A stretch of DNA of 33,918 nucleotides from Deltaproteobacteria bacterium. GTDB taxonomy: Bacteria; Desulfobacterota_C; Deferrisomatia; Deferrisomatales; JACRMM01. The translations under genes were made by a program, and so were the position numbers. Positions 1 to 8,523 of the stretch are shown in pieces. The stretch is from the NCBI GenBank assembly GCA_016218905.1, contig JACRCS010000430.1, forward strand, positions 1-33,918. Reading direction: 5' to 3'. Numbering within the stretch: the stretch's first letter is position 1; every line of letters starts with the position of its first letter. Under the pieces are notes generated by a model, which saw only the letters and a program-made list of their open reading frames with translations, was not told the DNA's origin and searched no databases.

Positions 1-1469
1 ATGGCGTTGACGGTGATGCCTGCGCGGTCGAGGCTCCGCTCGGCGTCGAGCCCGGTCACCCCCTTCGAGCTGAGGTCGACGAGGAAGAGGTGGTTGTCCG
101 TTCCGCCGGAGACCGCGGGATAGCCCCGCTCGGCGAGGAGATCGGCGAGCGCGCGTGCGTTCGACACGATGCGCTCGGCGTAGCGGCGAAACTCCGGCGC
201 CATGGCCTCGCGAAAGGCCACGGCCTTGGCCGCGATGGCGTGGACGAGGGGGCCGCCCTGGAGCCCGGGGAAGACCGCCTTGTCGATGGCCTCGGCGTGC
301 TCCTTCCTGCACAGGACGAGCCCTCCCCGGGGGCCCCGCAACGTCTTGTGGGTCGTGCTCGTCACGATGTCGGCGTACGGCACGGGGGTCGGATGGACGC
401 CCCCCGCGACGAGCCCCGCGATGTGCGCCATGTCGACGATGAGGTACGCGCCCACCTCGTCGGCGATCCCGCGAAACGCCGCGAAGTCGAGGGTGCGCGA
501 GTAGGAGCTCGCCCCGGCCATGATCGCCCGGGGGCGCTCCCGGAGCGCGAGCTGGCGGACCTCGTCGTAGTCGATGACCCCCGTCGCACGGCCGACGCCG
601 TAGGAGACGATCCGGTACTGCCGCCCCGAGAAACTGGCGGGAGCGCCGTGGGTGAGGTGCCCGCCGTGGGCGAGCGCCATTCCCAGAAGCGTGTCGCCCG
701 GCTTCAGGAGCGCGAAGTAGGCCGCCATGTTGGCCGCGGAGCCGGAGAGCGGCTGGACGTTCGCGTGCTCGGCGCCGAAGAGCTCCTTTGCTCGGCTCCG
801 GGCGAGCTCCTCGATCCGATCCACGAACTCGCAGCCGCCGTAGTACCGGTGACCCGGGTAGCCTTCCGCGTACTTATTCGTGAGGACGGAGCCCTGGGCC
901 TCGAGCACCGCGCGGGAGGCGTAGTTCTCCGAGGCGATGAGGACGAGGGACTCCTCTTCCCGCCGCATCTCCTGCTGGATGGCGAGCCACGTATCGGGAT
1001 CTGCCTGGGCGAGGGCCGAGCCCCGGGCGGCGTTACGCTCCTCGAACCCGCGGATCTTCGCCAGCCGCCGCTCGTGCCGCCCTCCCTCGAACGGGGTCGC
1101 GAGCCAGGTGCCGACGATCTCCCGCGCCTCTTCCGGTGCGGTCGTCCTGCCGCCGATGACGAGGATGTTCGCGTCGTTGTGCTCCCGGGCCATCCGGGCG
1201 GAGTAGACGTCGTGCGCCAGCGCCGCGCGCACCCCCGCGACCTTGTTGGCGGCGATGCTCATGCCGATCCCCGTCCCGCAGACGAGAATCGCCCGGTCGG
1301 CCTCCCCCCGCCCGACCCGTTCGGCGGCGCTCAGGCCGAAGTCCGGGTAGTCGACCGGCTCGGCCCCGTCCGTGCCCAGGTCCTCCACCTCTTCCCCTCG
1401 GTCCCTGAGGTAGGCCTCCAGGGCCTCTTTGAGTTCGTAGCCGCCGTGGTCGCTGGCAATGAGGATCAT
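1..1469 (-). CDS. rpiB/glyA: RpiB-GlyA fusion: ribose-5-phosphate isomerase B joined to serine hydroxymethyltransferase (C-terminus cut by window edge)
   Basis: Reading down from ATG 1469 one frame stays open for 489 codons and leaves the window. Residues 1-150 are a complete RpiB: DHGG at 7-10, catalytic Cys64 in [13 protein letters not shown], His97 in REHNDAN. Residues ~155-489 are SHMT from its usual N-terminal helix onward: LIASENY (~177-183), [27 protein letters not shown] (345-352), PLP lysine Lys375 in [12 protein letters not shown], and the [12 protein letters not shown] region. By family length about 70-80 SHMT residues lie off the left edge. RpiB converts ribose-5-P and ribulose-5-P; SHMT makes glycine and 5,10-methylene-THF from serine. 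No ATG, GTG or TTG lies in the linker (residues ~141-165), so separate translation of a full GlyA is unlikely. The gene follows fabF by 26 nt. rpiB and glyA are often neighbours in bacteria; a single frame is unusual. Confidence 0.9.
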   Translation of the reverse strand, partial: MILIASDHGGYELKEALEAYLRDRGEEVEDLGTDGAEPVDYPDFGLSAAERVGRGEADRAILVCGTGIGMSIAANKVAGVRAALAHDVYSARMAREHNDANILVIGGRTTAPEEAREIVGTWLATPFEGGRHERRLAKIRGFEERNAARGSALAQADPDTWLAIQQEMRREEESLVLIASENYASRAVLEAQGSVLTNKYAEGYPGHRYYGGCEFVDRIEELARSRAKELFGAEHANVQPLSGSAANMAAYFALLKPGDTLLGMALAHGGHLTHGAPASFSGRQYRIVSYGVGRATGVIDYDEVRQLALRERPRAIMAGASSYSRTLDFAAFRGIADEVGAYLIVDMAHIAGLVAGGVHPTPVPYADIVTSTTHKTLRGPRGGLVLCRKEHAEAIDKAVFPGLQGGPLVHAIAAKAVAFREAMAPEFRRYAERIVSNARALADLLAERGYPAVSGGTDNHLFLVDLSSKGVTGLDAERSLDRAGITVNA

Positions 1470-1495
1470 ACCGAAGCCTTTTTCCGGGGCCCGGC

Positions 1496-2740
1496 TCACC
1501 CTTCGAAGCGCCGGAAGATGAGTGTGGCGTTCGTGCCGCCGAAGCCGAAGGAGTTGGAGAGGACGATTCGTAGTTTACCGCGCCGGGCCACGTTCGGCAC
1601 ATAATCGAGGTCGCACTCGGGATCGGGCGTGTCGTAGTTGATGGTGGGCGGCGCCACCTGGTCTCGCAGAGCCAGGATCGAGAACGCCGCCTCGACGCTG
1701 CCCGCCGCGCCGAGGAGGTGGCCCGTCATGCTCTTCGTGGACGAGATCCAGACCTTCCGGGCGTGCTCGCCGAAGACCTTCTTGATGGCGAGCGTCTCAT
1801 AGTAGTCGTTGAAGGGCGTGCTCGTCCCGTGCGCGTTGATGTAGTCGATCTCTTCGGGGTTGAGCTTCGCCGACCGGAGGGCGGCGGCCATGCAGCGCGC
1901 GGCGCCGTCGCCGTCGGGGTCCGGCGCCGTGATGTGGTAGGCGTCGGCGGTGGCGCCGTAGCCGATGAGCTCTCCGTAGACCTGGGCGCCCCTGGCCCGG
2001 GCGTGCTCGAGGTCTTCGAGGATGAGGACTCCCCCTCCCTCCCCGATGACGAACCCGTCGCGGTCCTTCTCAAAGGGGCGGCTCGCCTTCTCCGGCTCTT
2101 CGTTGCGCGTCGAGAGGGCCCGCATGGAGTTGAAGCCGCCCACTGCGAGCGGGGTGATGGTGGACTCGACTCCGCCCGCGATCATCACCTCGGCGTCGCC
2201 CCGCCGGATCACGTGCCACGCCTCGCCGATGGAGTGCGCCCCGGTGGCGCAGGCGGTCACGATGGCGATGTTCGGGCCCTTGGCGCCGGTCAGGATGGAG
2301 ACGTAGCCCGGGGCCAGATTGGCGATGGCCATGGGGATGAAGAAGGGGCTGACCCGCCGGGCGCCCGATTCGAGGAGGTTCTTGTGCTGCGCCTCGATCT
2401 CCGGCAGGCCGCCGAGGCCCGCACCTATGGAGACGCCGGTGCGCTCGGCCTCTGCGCCTTCGATCTGGAGGCCCGAGTCATCCACCGCCATCTTGCCCGA
2501 GGCCACGGCGTACTGGATGAAGCGGTCCATCTTCTTCAGTTCTTTCTTGTCCGCGTAGAGCGAGCCGTCGAAGTCCTTTACCTCGCCGGCGATCTGGGTC
2601 TTGGTGACCGCGGCGTCGAACCGCGTGATCGGCGCCACGCCGGAAGTTCCCGCCACGCAAGCCTTCCAGCTCTCGGCGGCGTTGTTTCCCAGCGGCGTCA
2701 CGCACCCCAGCCCCGTAACGACCACTCTCCTTCCCACCAC
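1496..2740 (-). CDS. fabF: Beta-ketoacyl-ACP synthase II (FabF)
   Basis: This 414-residue protein condenses malonyl-ACP with acyl-ACP in the elongation step of type II fatty acid synthesis in the cytosol. It has the normal KAS II length and the complete Cys-His-His triad: Cys164 in [10 protein letters not shown], His304 in [11 protein letters not shown] and His341 in [14 protein letters not shown]. The gatekeeper-side FGFGGTNA motif is near the C-terminus. The start is GTG 2740, preceded by a strong AGGAGG seven bases upstream. It is the last fab gene of the operon, after acpP, but separated from it by a 185-bp gap holding an inverted-repeat element. The rpiB/glyA fusion follows. Confidence 0.97.
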   Translation of the reverse strand: MVGRRVVVTGLGCVTPLGNNAAESWKACVAGTSGVAPITRFDAAVTKTQIAGEVKDFDGSLYADKKELKKMDRFIQYAVASGKMAVDDSGLQIEGAEAERTGVSIGAGLGGLPEIEAQHKNLLESGARRVSPFFIPMAIANLAPGYVSILTGAKGPNIAIVTACATGAHSIGEAWHVIRRGDAEVMIAGGVESTITPLAVGGFNSMRALSTRNEEPEKASRPFEKDRDGFVIGEGGGVLILEDLEHARARGAQVYGELIGYGATADAYHITAPDPDGDGAARCMAAALRSAKLNPEEIDYINAHGTSTPFNDYYETLAIKKVFGEHARKVWISSTKSMTGHLLGAAGSVEAAFSILALRDQVAPPTINYDTPDPECDLDYVPNVARRGKLRIVLSNSFGFGGTNATLIFRRFEG

Positions 2741-2773
2741 GATGCTCCTCCTGAACCCGCCGAAACGGGTTCA

Positions 2774-2899
2774 TTTAGGGAAGAGAGCCAACCTACTAGA
2801 TACTGGAGGCTAGAGACTTGGGACTAGGAACAAAGATCGATCCAGTGTTCTAGTATCTAGTCTCCAGTTTCTAGTCTCTGGCTGGTTCTCTTCCCTAAA
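2774..2899. repeat. 126-bp imperfect inverted repeat built from degenerate heptamers, inside the fab operon
   Basis: The ends are near-perfect inverted copies: TTTAGGGAAGAGAGCCAACC at 2774 and the reverse complement TTTAGGGAAGAGAACCAGCC ending at 2899. Each arm contains about five 7-bp units in tandem: CTAGATA, CTGGAGG, CTAGAGA, CTTGGGA, CTAGGAA at 2796-2830, and TCTAGTA, TCTAGTC, TCCAGTT, TCTAGTC, TCTGGCT at 2849-2883. The inner pair ACTAGGAACA / TGTTCTAGT closes around a short loop. It lies wholly between acpP and fabF, so the transcript could fold into a long cruciform-like hairpin. It resembles a small non-autonomous intergenic repeat (MITE- or STRR-like). No coding potential was seen. 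Confidence 0.75.
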
Positions 2900-2925
2900 A
2901 AGTGATGTCGCTGATTTTGGTGAAG

Positions 2926-3168
2926 TCAGGCTGCCAAGCGAGACTTGATGTAGTCGACCGCGTCCTGCACGGTCCGGATCTTCTCCGCGTCCTCATCGGG
3001 AATTTCCTGGTCGAACTCTTCTTCGAGCGCCATCACCAGCTCGACGGTGTCCAGGCTGTCGGCCCCGAGATCCTCGATGAAGCTCGCCTCGGCTACGACT
3101 TTCTCGATCTCCACACCGAGCTGCTCAGCGACGATCTTCCGGACGGTCTCTTCGATGTTAGCACTCAT
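2926..3168 (-). CDS. acpP: Acyl carrier protein
   Basis: This 80-residue acidic protein carries growing acyl chains on a 4'-phosphopantetheine arm. The attachment serine is Ser38 in the canonical [18 protein letters not shown] motif. Length, charge and the four-helix pattern match AcpP. The start is ATG 3168 with a purine-rich GAGAGGAAG just upstream. It lies between fabG and fabF in the usual fab order. A 116-bp spacer separates it from fabG; I see no clear terminator there, only a small imperfect hairpin around 3222-3240. Confidence 0.97.
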   Translation of the reverse strand: MSANIEETVRKIVAEQLGVEIEKVVAEASFIEDLGADSLDTVELVMALEEEFDQEIPDEDAEKIRTVQDAVDYIKSRLAA

Positions 3169-3284
3169 TCTCTTCCTCTCTTCTCAGGTGATTTGCGGTT
3201 GCTCACGGTCCGTCTTCCGATTCCCCGTGCGGCACCGGGGATGCGCCGCCGTTCGAGGGCCACGGCGCTCCGGGAGACGATCCG

Positions 3285-4022
3285 CTAGGCCATGTACATC
3301 CCGCCGTTGACGTGAAGCACCTGGCCGGTTACGTAGGTGGCCCCCTCCGAGGCCAGAAAACCGACGACGCGGGCGACGTCTTCCGGCGTTCCCAGACGGC
3401 CCAACGGGATCTGGCTCAGCAGGGCGTCCTTGGCGTCCTCTCCGAGGGCGTCGGTCATGTCCGTCGCGATGAAGCCCGGGGCCACCGCGTTGACCCGGAT
3501 GTTGCGGTTGGCGTACTCCCGGGCGAGACTGCGGGTCAGGCCCTCGAGGCCCGACTTGGAAGCGCAGTAGTTCGCCTGTCCAGGGTTCCCCATTTCACCG
3601 ACGACGCTGGAGATGTTGATGATCACGCCGGCCCGCGCGCGGATCATGTGCCGCAGGCACTCCTTGCAGCAGAGGAACGCCCCGGTAAGGTTGGCGTCGA
3701 GCACCGCGCGCCAGTCTTCGAGCTTCATGCGCAGGATGAGGTTGTCCCGGGTGATGCCGGCGTTGTTCACCAGGACGTCGATCCCGCCCCAGGCCCGCAC
3801 CACCTGATCGACCGCGGCGGAGACGCTCGCCGGATCGCTGACCTCCAGGGCCAGCGCAAGGGTCTCGCCGCTCAGGGCGGCGGCGACCGAGGCCGCGGCC
3901 TCCTGGCTCCGGCCGGTCAACGCGACCCGCGCCCCCCCGGCGGCGAAGTGCGCGGCGACGGCGCGGCCGATGCCCCGGGTCGAACCGGTGACGAGGACTC
4001 TCTGGCCCGCGAAGGCGCTCAC
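3285..4022 (-). CDS. fabG: 3-oxoacyl-ACP reductase (FabG)
   Basis: This NADPH-dependent short-chain dehydrogenase reduces beta-ketoacyl-ACP. I start it at GTG 4022, which overlaps the fabD stop as GTGA and gives 245 residues, the standard FabG length. A frame open further upstream to 4244 would add a non-homologous arginine-rich stretch lying inside fabD. Motifs: TGSTRGIG cofactor loop at residues 12-19, NNAG at 86-89, and the catalytic Ser139-Tyr152-Lys156 with YCASK. The C-terminal VTGQVLHVNGGMYM is typical. It is translationally coupled to fabD. Confidence 0.96.
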   Translation of the reverse strand: MSAFAGQRVLVTGSTRGIGRAVAAHFAAGGARVALTGRSQEAAASVAAALSGETLALALEVSDPASVSAAVDQVVRAWGGIDVLVNNAGITRDNLILRMKLEDWRAVLDANLTGAFLCCKECLRHMIRARAGVIINISSVVGEMGNPGQANYCASKSGLEGLTRSLAREYANRNIRVNAVAPGFIATDMTDALGEDAKDALLSQIPLGRLGTPEDVARVVGFLASEGATYVTGQVLHVNGGMYMA

Positions 4023-4963
4023 GCGGCCGCTCGCAGCTGGGCCCCGAGGGCCTCGAGCGAGGAGGGGTCTTCGACGTTGAGGACCCGCGCTTCGGGGACG
4101 ATGCGCCGCACCAGCCCGGAGAGGACCTTGCCGGGCCCGACCTCGACGAAGGTGTCGACGCCCATGGCCGCGAGCCGGCGCACGCTCTCCTGCCACCGGA
4201 CGGGCGAGCTCACCTGCCGGACCAGGAGATCCCGGATCCGACAAGCCTCCCGGTTCGGCTGAGCGTCGACGTTCGCGACCACGGCGTTGTCCGGCTCGCA
4301 GAGCTCCACCTCCTCGAGCACCGCCGCGAGCCGCTCGCCCGCGGGGAGCATCAGCGAACAGTGGAAGGGAGCGCTCACCGGCAGCGGCAGCGCGCGCTTG
4401 GCGCCAGCCTCCCGCGCCCGCCTTCCGGCCTCCTCGGCCGCCTCCTTGTGTCCGGAGATGACGACCTGACCGGGGCAGTTGTCGTTGGCGACCTCCACGA
4501 CGCCGCCGGGCCGGCTCACGTCGGCGCAGATCAGCTCCAGAGGCCCGGCGTCGAGCCCGAGGACGGCGGCCATCGTGCCCGTGCCGAGCGGGACCGCCTC
4601 CTGCATGAATCGCCCCCGCTTCTCCACGATCCGAAGGGCGTCGCCGTACTCCAAGGCGCCGGCCGCCACCAGCGCGCTGTACTCGCCGAGGGAGTGACCG
4701 GCGAGCGCCGCGGGGCGGAGCTCGACGGCCTCACGCAGGGCGCGCAGACAGGCGACGCTCACCGCCAGGATGGCGGGCTGGGTGTTCCACGTGATCCGCA
4801 GCTCCTCTTCCGGTCCTTCGAAGAGGAGCCGGGTCAGGGGTCTGCCGAGGGCGTAATCCGCCTGCTCCAGCGCTTCTCGGGCGGCGGGAGAGGCTTCTGC
4901 CAAGGCTCTGCCCATACCGACATACTGGGAGCCCTGTCCCGGGAAGACGAAAGCGATGCTCAT
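4019..4963 (-). CDS. fabD: Malonyl-CoA:ACP transacylase (FabD)
   Basis: It transfers malonyl from CoA to ACP, supplying the elongation unit. The 314-residue protein begins with the FPGQGSQYVGMG signature, carries the nucleophile Ser91 in GHSLGEYSAL, a substrate-carboxylate arginine in the KRGRFMQEA segment (~115-122) and His201 in VSAPFHCSLM. Near the C-terminus FVEVGPGKVLSGL is intact. The start ATG 4963 has GGAG seven bases upstream. It is separated from fabH by 90 bp containing a possible internal promoter, and overlaps fabG by 4 nt. Confidence 0.97.
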   Translation of the reverse strand: MSIAFVFPGQGSQYVGMGRALAEASPAAREALEQADYALGRPLTRLLFEGPEEELRITWNTQPAILAVSVACLRALREAVELRPAALAGHSLGEYSALVAAGALEYGDALRIVEKRGRFMQEAVPLGTGTMAAVLGLDAGPLELICADVSRPGGVVEVANDNCPGQVVISGHKEAAEEAGRRAREAGAKRALPLPVSAPFHCSLMLPAGERLAAVLEEVELCEPDNAVVANVDAQPNREACRIRDLLVRQVSSPVRWQESVRRLAAMGVDTFVEVGPGKVLSGLVRRIVPEARVLNVEDPSSLEALGAQLRAAA

Positions 4964-5016
4964 GGGGTGGCTCCAACGGGCGGGGTATCGGGAACGGCGC
5001 GGGAAAGGTTCGGCAG

Positions 5017-5046
5017 AATATACAGAGGGGGGCTGTCCAGGCGCAA
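5017..5046 (-). promoter_or_regulatory. Possible internal promoter upstream of fabD
   Basis: On the minus strand TTGCGC and TATATT are separated by 18 bases in the 90-bp fabH-fabD gap. A better TTGACC sits just upstream but at 24 bases, too far to pair with this -10. This could raise fabD-fabG-acpP-fabF expression relative to plsX-fabH. The evidence is only the match to sigma70 boxes. Confidence 0.3.
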
Positions 5047-5053
5047 GGTCAAA

Positions 5054-6052
5054 CTACCAGCGCAGGAGCACGGCCCCGGACGTCACCCCCCCGCCGAAGG
5101 CAGCCATGAGGACCGTATCCCCGGTCCCGAGGCGACCCGAGCGGACGACCTCGTCGAGGGCGATGGGGATGGACGCGGCCGACGTGTTCCCGTACCGGTC
5201 TAGGTTCACGTACACGCGCTCGGACGGGACGCCCAGGCGCTTCGAGACGGCGTCGATGATCCGGCGGTTGGCCTGGTGGGGGATGAAGAGCGAGAGGTCT
5301 CGCCCGTTGACGCCCCCCGCCTCCAGGGCCGACACGGCCCTCTCCTGGAGGGCGCGCACGGCGATCTTGAAGACCTCGTTTCCGTGCATCTTGATGTAGT
5401 GGAGCCGCGCCTCGACGCTCTCGTGGCTCGCGGGGTTTCGGCTGCCGCCGCCGGGCATGTTCAGGATGGACCAGTGGTTGCCCTCCGCCGCCATCCGCCA
5501 GGCGAGGATGCCCCGGTCGGGATCGTCGGAGGGGCCCACGACGGCGGCGCCCGCCCCGTCTCCGAAGAGGACGCAGGTGGCGCGGTCCTCCCAGTCGACA
5601 ATCCGGCTCAGGAGATCGGCGCCGACCACGAGAGCGCGCCGGGCGGTCCCCGCCCGCACGAACTGGTCGGCGACGGCAAGCCCGTAGACGAAGCCCGTGC
5701 AGGCGGCGGTCAGGTCGAAGGCCATCTGCCCCCGGATCCCGAGCCGGTTCTGGAGGAAGCACGCGGTGGAGGGGAAGGGCATGTCCGGCGTGGCGGTGGC
5801 GACGATGAGCAGGTCGAGCTCCGGCGCCTTGACGCCGGCCGCCTCCAGAGCGCGTCGGGCGGCGACCTCGCAGAGCTCGCTCGTGCAGACGCCCGGCGGA
5901 GCGATCCGGCGCTCCCGAATGCCCGGCCGCTCGACGATCCACTGGTCGCTCGTCTGGACCATCACCTCGAGGTCGGCGTTGGTGAGCACGTTGTCGGGCA
6001 CGCACGCGCCGATGCCCAGGATACGGGCCCTCGCTGGGAGCTCAGTCTGCAC
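5054..6052 (-). CDS. fabH: Beta-ketoacyl-ACP synthase III (FabH)
   Basis: It starts fatty acid synthesis by condensing an acyl-CoA primer with malonyl-ACP. The 332-residue protein has the KAS III Cys-His-Asn triad: Cys118 in LTAACTGFVYGL, His259 in FIPHQANRRI and Asn289 in DRYGNTSAAS, plus the C-terminal FGGGVTSGAVLLRW. The start is GTG 6052, immediately abutting the plsX stop (TGAGTG), so translation is probably coupled. Order plsX-fabH-fabD is the standard bacterial arrangement. Confidence 0.97.
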   Translation of the reverse strand: MQTELPARARILGIGACVPDNVLTNADLEVMVQTSDQWIVERPGIRERRIAPPGVCTSELCEVAARRALEAAGVKAPELDLLIVATATPDMPFPSTACFLQNRLGIRGQMAFDLTAACTGFVYGLAVADQFVRAGTARRALVVGADLLSRIVDWEDRATCVLFGDGAGAAVVGPSDDPDRGILAWRMAAEGNHWSILNMPGGGSRNPASHESVEARLHYIKMHGNEVFKIAVRALQERAVSALEAGGVNGRDLSLFIPHQANRRIIDAVSKRLGVPSERVYVNLDRYGNTSAASIPIALDEVVRSGRLGTGDTVLMAAFGGGVTSGAVLLRW

Positions 6053-7144
6053 TCAGCCTTCCCCTTCCTCTTCCCGCCGGTGGATGATCTTGTCCTTCAA
6101 CTGGTTCCAGAGCCGCAGCGCCTTGCGGGAGCCCCAGGCCTCGAGATCCTCGTTCTTCTCGAGGCTCTGCATCATGTGCAGGTTGACTCGCTCCTCGGCG
6201 AAGGAGCGGGCGGCGCGAATGGCGTTCTTGATCGCCCGGGCGTCAGAGGAGCCGTGGCTGATGATGCCGACGCCGTTGACCCCGAGCAGCGGCGCGCCGC
6301 CCACCTCGGCGTAGTCGAGCCGGCCCTTGAGCCGTTTGAAGGAGCCCCTGGCCAGCACGTACCCGAGCCGGGACAAGAGGCCGACGCGGAGCTCGGTCTT
6401 GAGCATCGTGCCGAACGCATGGGCCAGCCCCTCGGAAGCCTTCAGGACGACGTTGCCGGTGAAGCCGTCGCAGACCACGACCTCGGTCTTGCCGGCGAAG
6501 ATGTCCCGGCCCTCCACGTAGCCGACGTAGTTGAGGCTCGACTTCCGGAGCGCCTCGTCGGCCGCGCGGGTGAGGTCCGTGCCCTTCGTCTCCTCCTCGC
6601 CGTTCGAGAGGATGCCGACGCGGGGGCTGGGGATCCGCAGTGCGTGACGGGCGAAGACGTCGCCCATGATCCCGAACTGGATCAGGTGGATCGGCTTGCA
6701 GTCGACGTTCGCGCCCACGTCCAGGAGCACGGTCGGGCCGTTGAGCGTCGGCAAAATCGCCGCGATGGCGGGCCGTTCGACGCCCGGCAAGAGCCGCAGC
6801 GAGAGCATGGCGACGGCCATGGCGGCCCCGGAGTTCCCTGCGCTCACCGCCGCCACCGCCTCACCCGTCCGGACCAGCTCGAAGGTGACCCGGATCGAGG
6901 AGTCCCGCTTGCGCCGCACCGCGACCGAAGGGCTATCGTGCATCTCCACCACTTCCGAAGCGTGCTTGATGGAGACCGGAAGGTCTTTGGCCTTCTGTCG
7001 CTTCAGGAGGTGGAAGAGGATCTCGCGGTCGCCGACCAGGATGACGTGGATGCCGTACTCGGAGGCGGCCAGGACGGCGCCCTCCACCACGGCCTCAGGG
7101 GCGTGGTCGCCCCCCATCGCGTCGACGGCCACTCGCATGGGCAT
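6053..7144 (-). CDS. plsX: Phosphate acyltransferase PlsX
   Basis: It converts acyl-ACP to acyl-phosphate, the donor for PlsY in phosphatidic acid synthesis, at the inner face of the membrane. The protein (~363 residues) begins with the family hallmark MRVAVDAMGGDHAP and contains SAGNSGA, DVGANVDCKP and VCDGFTGNVVLK. The start is uncertain between ATG 7144, ATG 7138 and a TTG at 7147; the family N-terminus fits 7138 or 7144. The C-terminus carries an extra basic/acidic tail (KDKIIHRREEEGEG) of about 50 residues after the usual end. It follows rpmF by 10 nt. Confidence 0.95.
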   Translation of the reverse strand: MPMRVAVDAMGGDHAPEAVVEGAVLAASEYGIHVILVGDREILFHLLKRQKAKDLPVSIKHASEVVEMHDSPSVAVRRKRDSSIRVTFELVRTGEAVAAVSAGNSGAAMAVAMLSLRLLPGVERPAIAAILPTLNGPTVLLDVGANVDCKPIHLIQFGIMGDVFARHALRIPSPRVGILSNGEEETKGTDLTRAADEALRKSSLNYVGYVEGRDIFAGKTEVVVCDGFTGNVVLKASEGLAHAFGTMLKTELRVGLLSRLGYVLARGSFKRLKGRLDYAEVGGAPLLGVNGVGIISHGSSDARAIKNAIRAARSFAEERVNLHMMQSLEKNEDLEAWGSRKALRLWNQLKDKIIHRREEEGEG

Positions 7145-7154
7145 CAAGGGCCAA

Positions 7155-7343
7155 TCAGCCCTCGGCCTCCTTCACCGTCAGCACGGTCCTGCCCTTGTAG
7201 GTGCCGCAGACCCGGCACGCGCGGTGGGGTTCCTTCGGCTCCAGGCACTGCGGGCACTTGTCGACGTTGGGAGCCGCGAGGCTCAGGTGGGACCGGCGCT
7301 TACGCTTCCGCGCCAGTGAGGTTCTCCTCTTGGGGACGGCCAT
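7155..7343 (-). CDS. rpmF: 50S ribosomal protein L32
   Basis: This 62-residue basic protein has the L32 start MAVPKRRTSLARKRKRRSH and two zinc-knuckle pairs, CPQC and CRVC, so it is the zinc-binding (C+) form. Linkage yceD-rpmF-plsX-fab is widely conserved and couples ribosome assembly to lipid synthesis. The start ATG 7343 is the family start. It lies 37 nt after yceD. Confidence 0.97.
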   Translation of the reverse strand: MAVPKRRTSLARKRKRRSHLSLAAPNVDKCPQCLEPKEPHRACRVCGTYKGRTVLTVKEAEG

Positions 7344-7380
7344 GGACTTCTCCTCTCAGGGTCGGTTCAACCGCGAAGGG

Positions 7381-7926
7381 CTACTTCTTCTTTGGGGCGA
7401 CGGTGCCGAGCACCGCGAAGCGGGGATCGACCGGCGCCGGGGGGCAGCGGCACTGCTCCGCGTTGAGGTTGGCGCCGCACGTGGGGCAGAGGCCCCGGCA
7501 CGCCTCCCGGCAGACGGGATGGGCCCGCAACGCCAGCGAGATCTCCTCGGCCGCAACCCGCGCGAGGTCGATCGAGTCGCCCTCGATGGGCTCCACGTCG
7601 AGGTCTTCCTTGCGCAACTCCACCTCGCCGGCGCCGTACTCCTCCTCGGCGGAGAAGACGCGGTGGAAGTCGGTCTTGAGGTCCTCCTCGAAGGGCTCCA
7701 GGCACCGCACGCACTGGTAGGCGATCCGGACGCGCACGGTTCCGAGCACGAAGACGTCCCTCCCGGACCGGTACGCCTTGGCCTCCCCGACGGCGTCGCC
7801 GACCGCCTCGGCCTCCGAGACGCCTTCCGAGGCGAGGAAGCCGTTGATCTCCTGGGCGGGAATCTCCAGCGGGAACGTCTTCCCCTCTGCGGGAAGCGTA
7901 TCCACGACGACGACGATCGGGCGCAC
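7381..7926 (-). CDS. yceD: DUF177 / YceD-family protein (large ribosomal RNA accumulation protein)
   Basis: This 181-residue acidic protein matches the DUF177/YceD family, linked in E. coli to 23S rRNA accumulation and usually encoded before rpmF. Two cysteines in YQCVRCLEPF form the central CxxC, and a Cys-rich C-terminal stretch (CREACRGLCPTCG) may bind metal. I choose GTG 7926: it has GGAGGT nine bases upstream, while the upstream in-frame ATG 7962 overlaps the -10 box of the operon promoter and so cannot be on the main transcript. It is the first gene of the yceD-rpmF-plsX-fab operon. Confidence 0.9.
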   Translation of the reverse strand: MRPIVVVVDTLPAEGKTFPLEIPAQEINGFLASEGVSEAEAVGDAVGEAKAYRSGRDVFVLGTVRVRIAYQCVRCLEPFEEDLKTDFHRVFSAEEEYGAGEVELRKEDLDVEPIEGDSIDLARVAAEEISLALRAHPVCREACRGLCPTCGANLNAEQCRCPPAPVDPRFAVLGTVAPKKK

Positions 7927-7960
7927 GAAACCAAGACCTCCGCGTGAAGAGGAGCACGTC

Positions 7961-7988
7961 ATTATAGAAATGGGCCCTACCCAGTCAA
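7961..7988 (-). promoter_or_regulatory. Sigma70-type promoter of the yceD-rpmF-plsX-fab operon
   Basis: Minus-strand -35 TTGACT (7988-7983), a 16-base spacer and a perfect -10 TATAAT (7966-7961). Transcription would start near 7954, giving a leader of roughly 28 bases that contains the GGAGGT ribosome site of yceD. This is the strongest promoter match in the window and fits a housekeeping operon. Confidence 0.8.
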
Positions 7989-8106
7989 GCTCTTTCACCC
8001 GCGAGAGGTCCGACCGGCTTGCCCCACGGGCGGGCCCGGACCTAAGTTTGCGTTGACCTTTGATTCTGGGCCCCGGGCTTGGGGCTCTCCGCTTGAGGAG
8101 GTGACC

Positions 8107-8442
8107 ATGGCCAAGTCCAACCGAGCACAGGCCCTCCAGCGGGGCGCGAGCGCACGCGTGATTCTCGGGATCGGTGTCTCGGCGCTGCTCCTCGTCGCGG
8201 GGGCGGCCATCTCCATGACCGGCGTCGCGGCCTTCTTCGGCTTCCCTCTCATGGCCGTCGGCCTCTTCGCGCTGGTGACGACGCCCTTCCTGGCGCGGAG
8301 GAATCCCGACGCGACTCCGTGCCCGTGGTGCAGCGCGAAGGTGGGCACCCGGAAGCGGAGCGGCCCCATCATCTGCCCGGAGTGCAAGAAGACGATCGTG
8401 GTCGGGCCGCCCGAGGACAAGTGCTGCGCCTGTCCTCCGTGA
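8107..8442 (+). CDS. Small membrane protein with C-terminal zinc ribbon, function unknown
   Basis: The gene is divergent from yceD. ATG 8107 follows GAGGAGGTGACC, a near-ideal ribosome site, and yields 111 residues; an upstream in-frame ATG at 8053 has no such site. The product has a short basic N-terminus, two hydrophobic segments (about residues 15-37 and 39-58) forming a membrane hairpin, then two CxxC pairs (CPWC and CPEC) that look like a treble-clef or zinc-ribbon knuckle, and a Cys-rich tail CCACPP. I do not recognise a specific family. It is one of only two plus-strand genes in the window. Confidence 0.75.
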   Translation: MAKSNRAQALQRGASARVILGIGVSALLLVAGAAISMTGVAAFFGFPLMAVGLFALVTTPFLARRNPDATPCPWCSAKVGTRKRSGPIICPECKKTIVVGPPEDKCCACPP

Positions 8443-8523
8443 GGAGTTCCGTCGCGGAGCGAGCGAAGGCAGGGTGGGGCCGGCCGCCACACCCGCCTGG
8501 CCTGGGACGATGACGGGCGGCAG

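Noticed and set aside
4023..4244. Upstream extension of fabG
   Set aside because: The extra residues are low-complexity Arg/Gly-rich and lie inside fabD; the standard FabG N-terminus begins at GTG 4022.
5276..7720. 814-residue plus-strand open frame
   Set aside because: It is antisense to fabH, plsX, rpmF and yceD, has no family match and no ribosome site, and reflects high GC content.
7989..8106. A plus-strand promoter for the zinc-ribbon gene
   Set aside because: TTGACC at 8053 has no acceptable -10 at 16-18 bases, so I could not support it.
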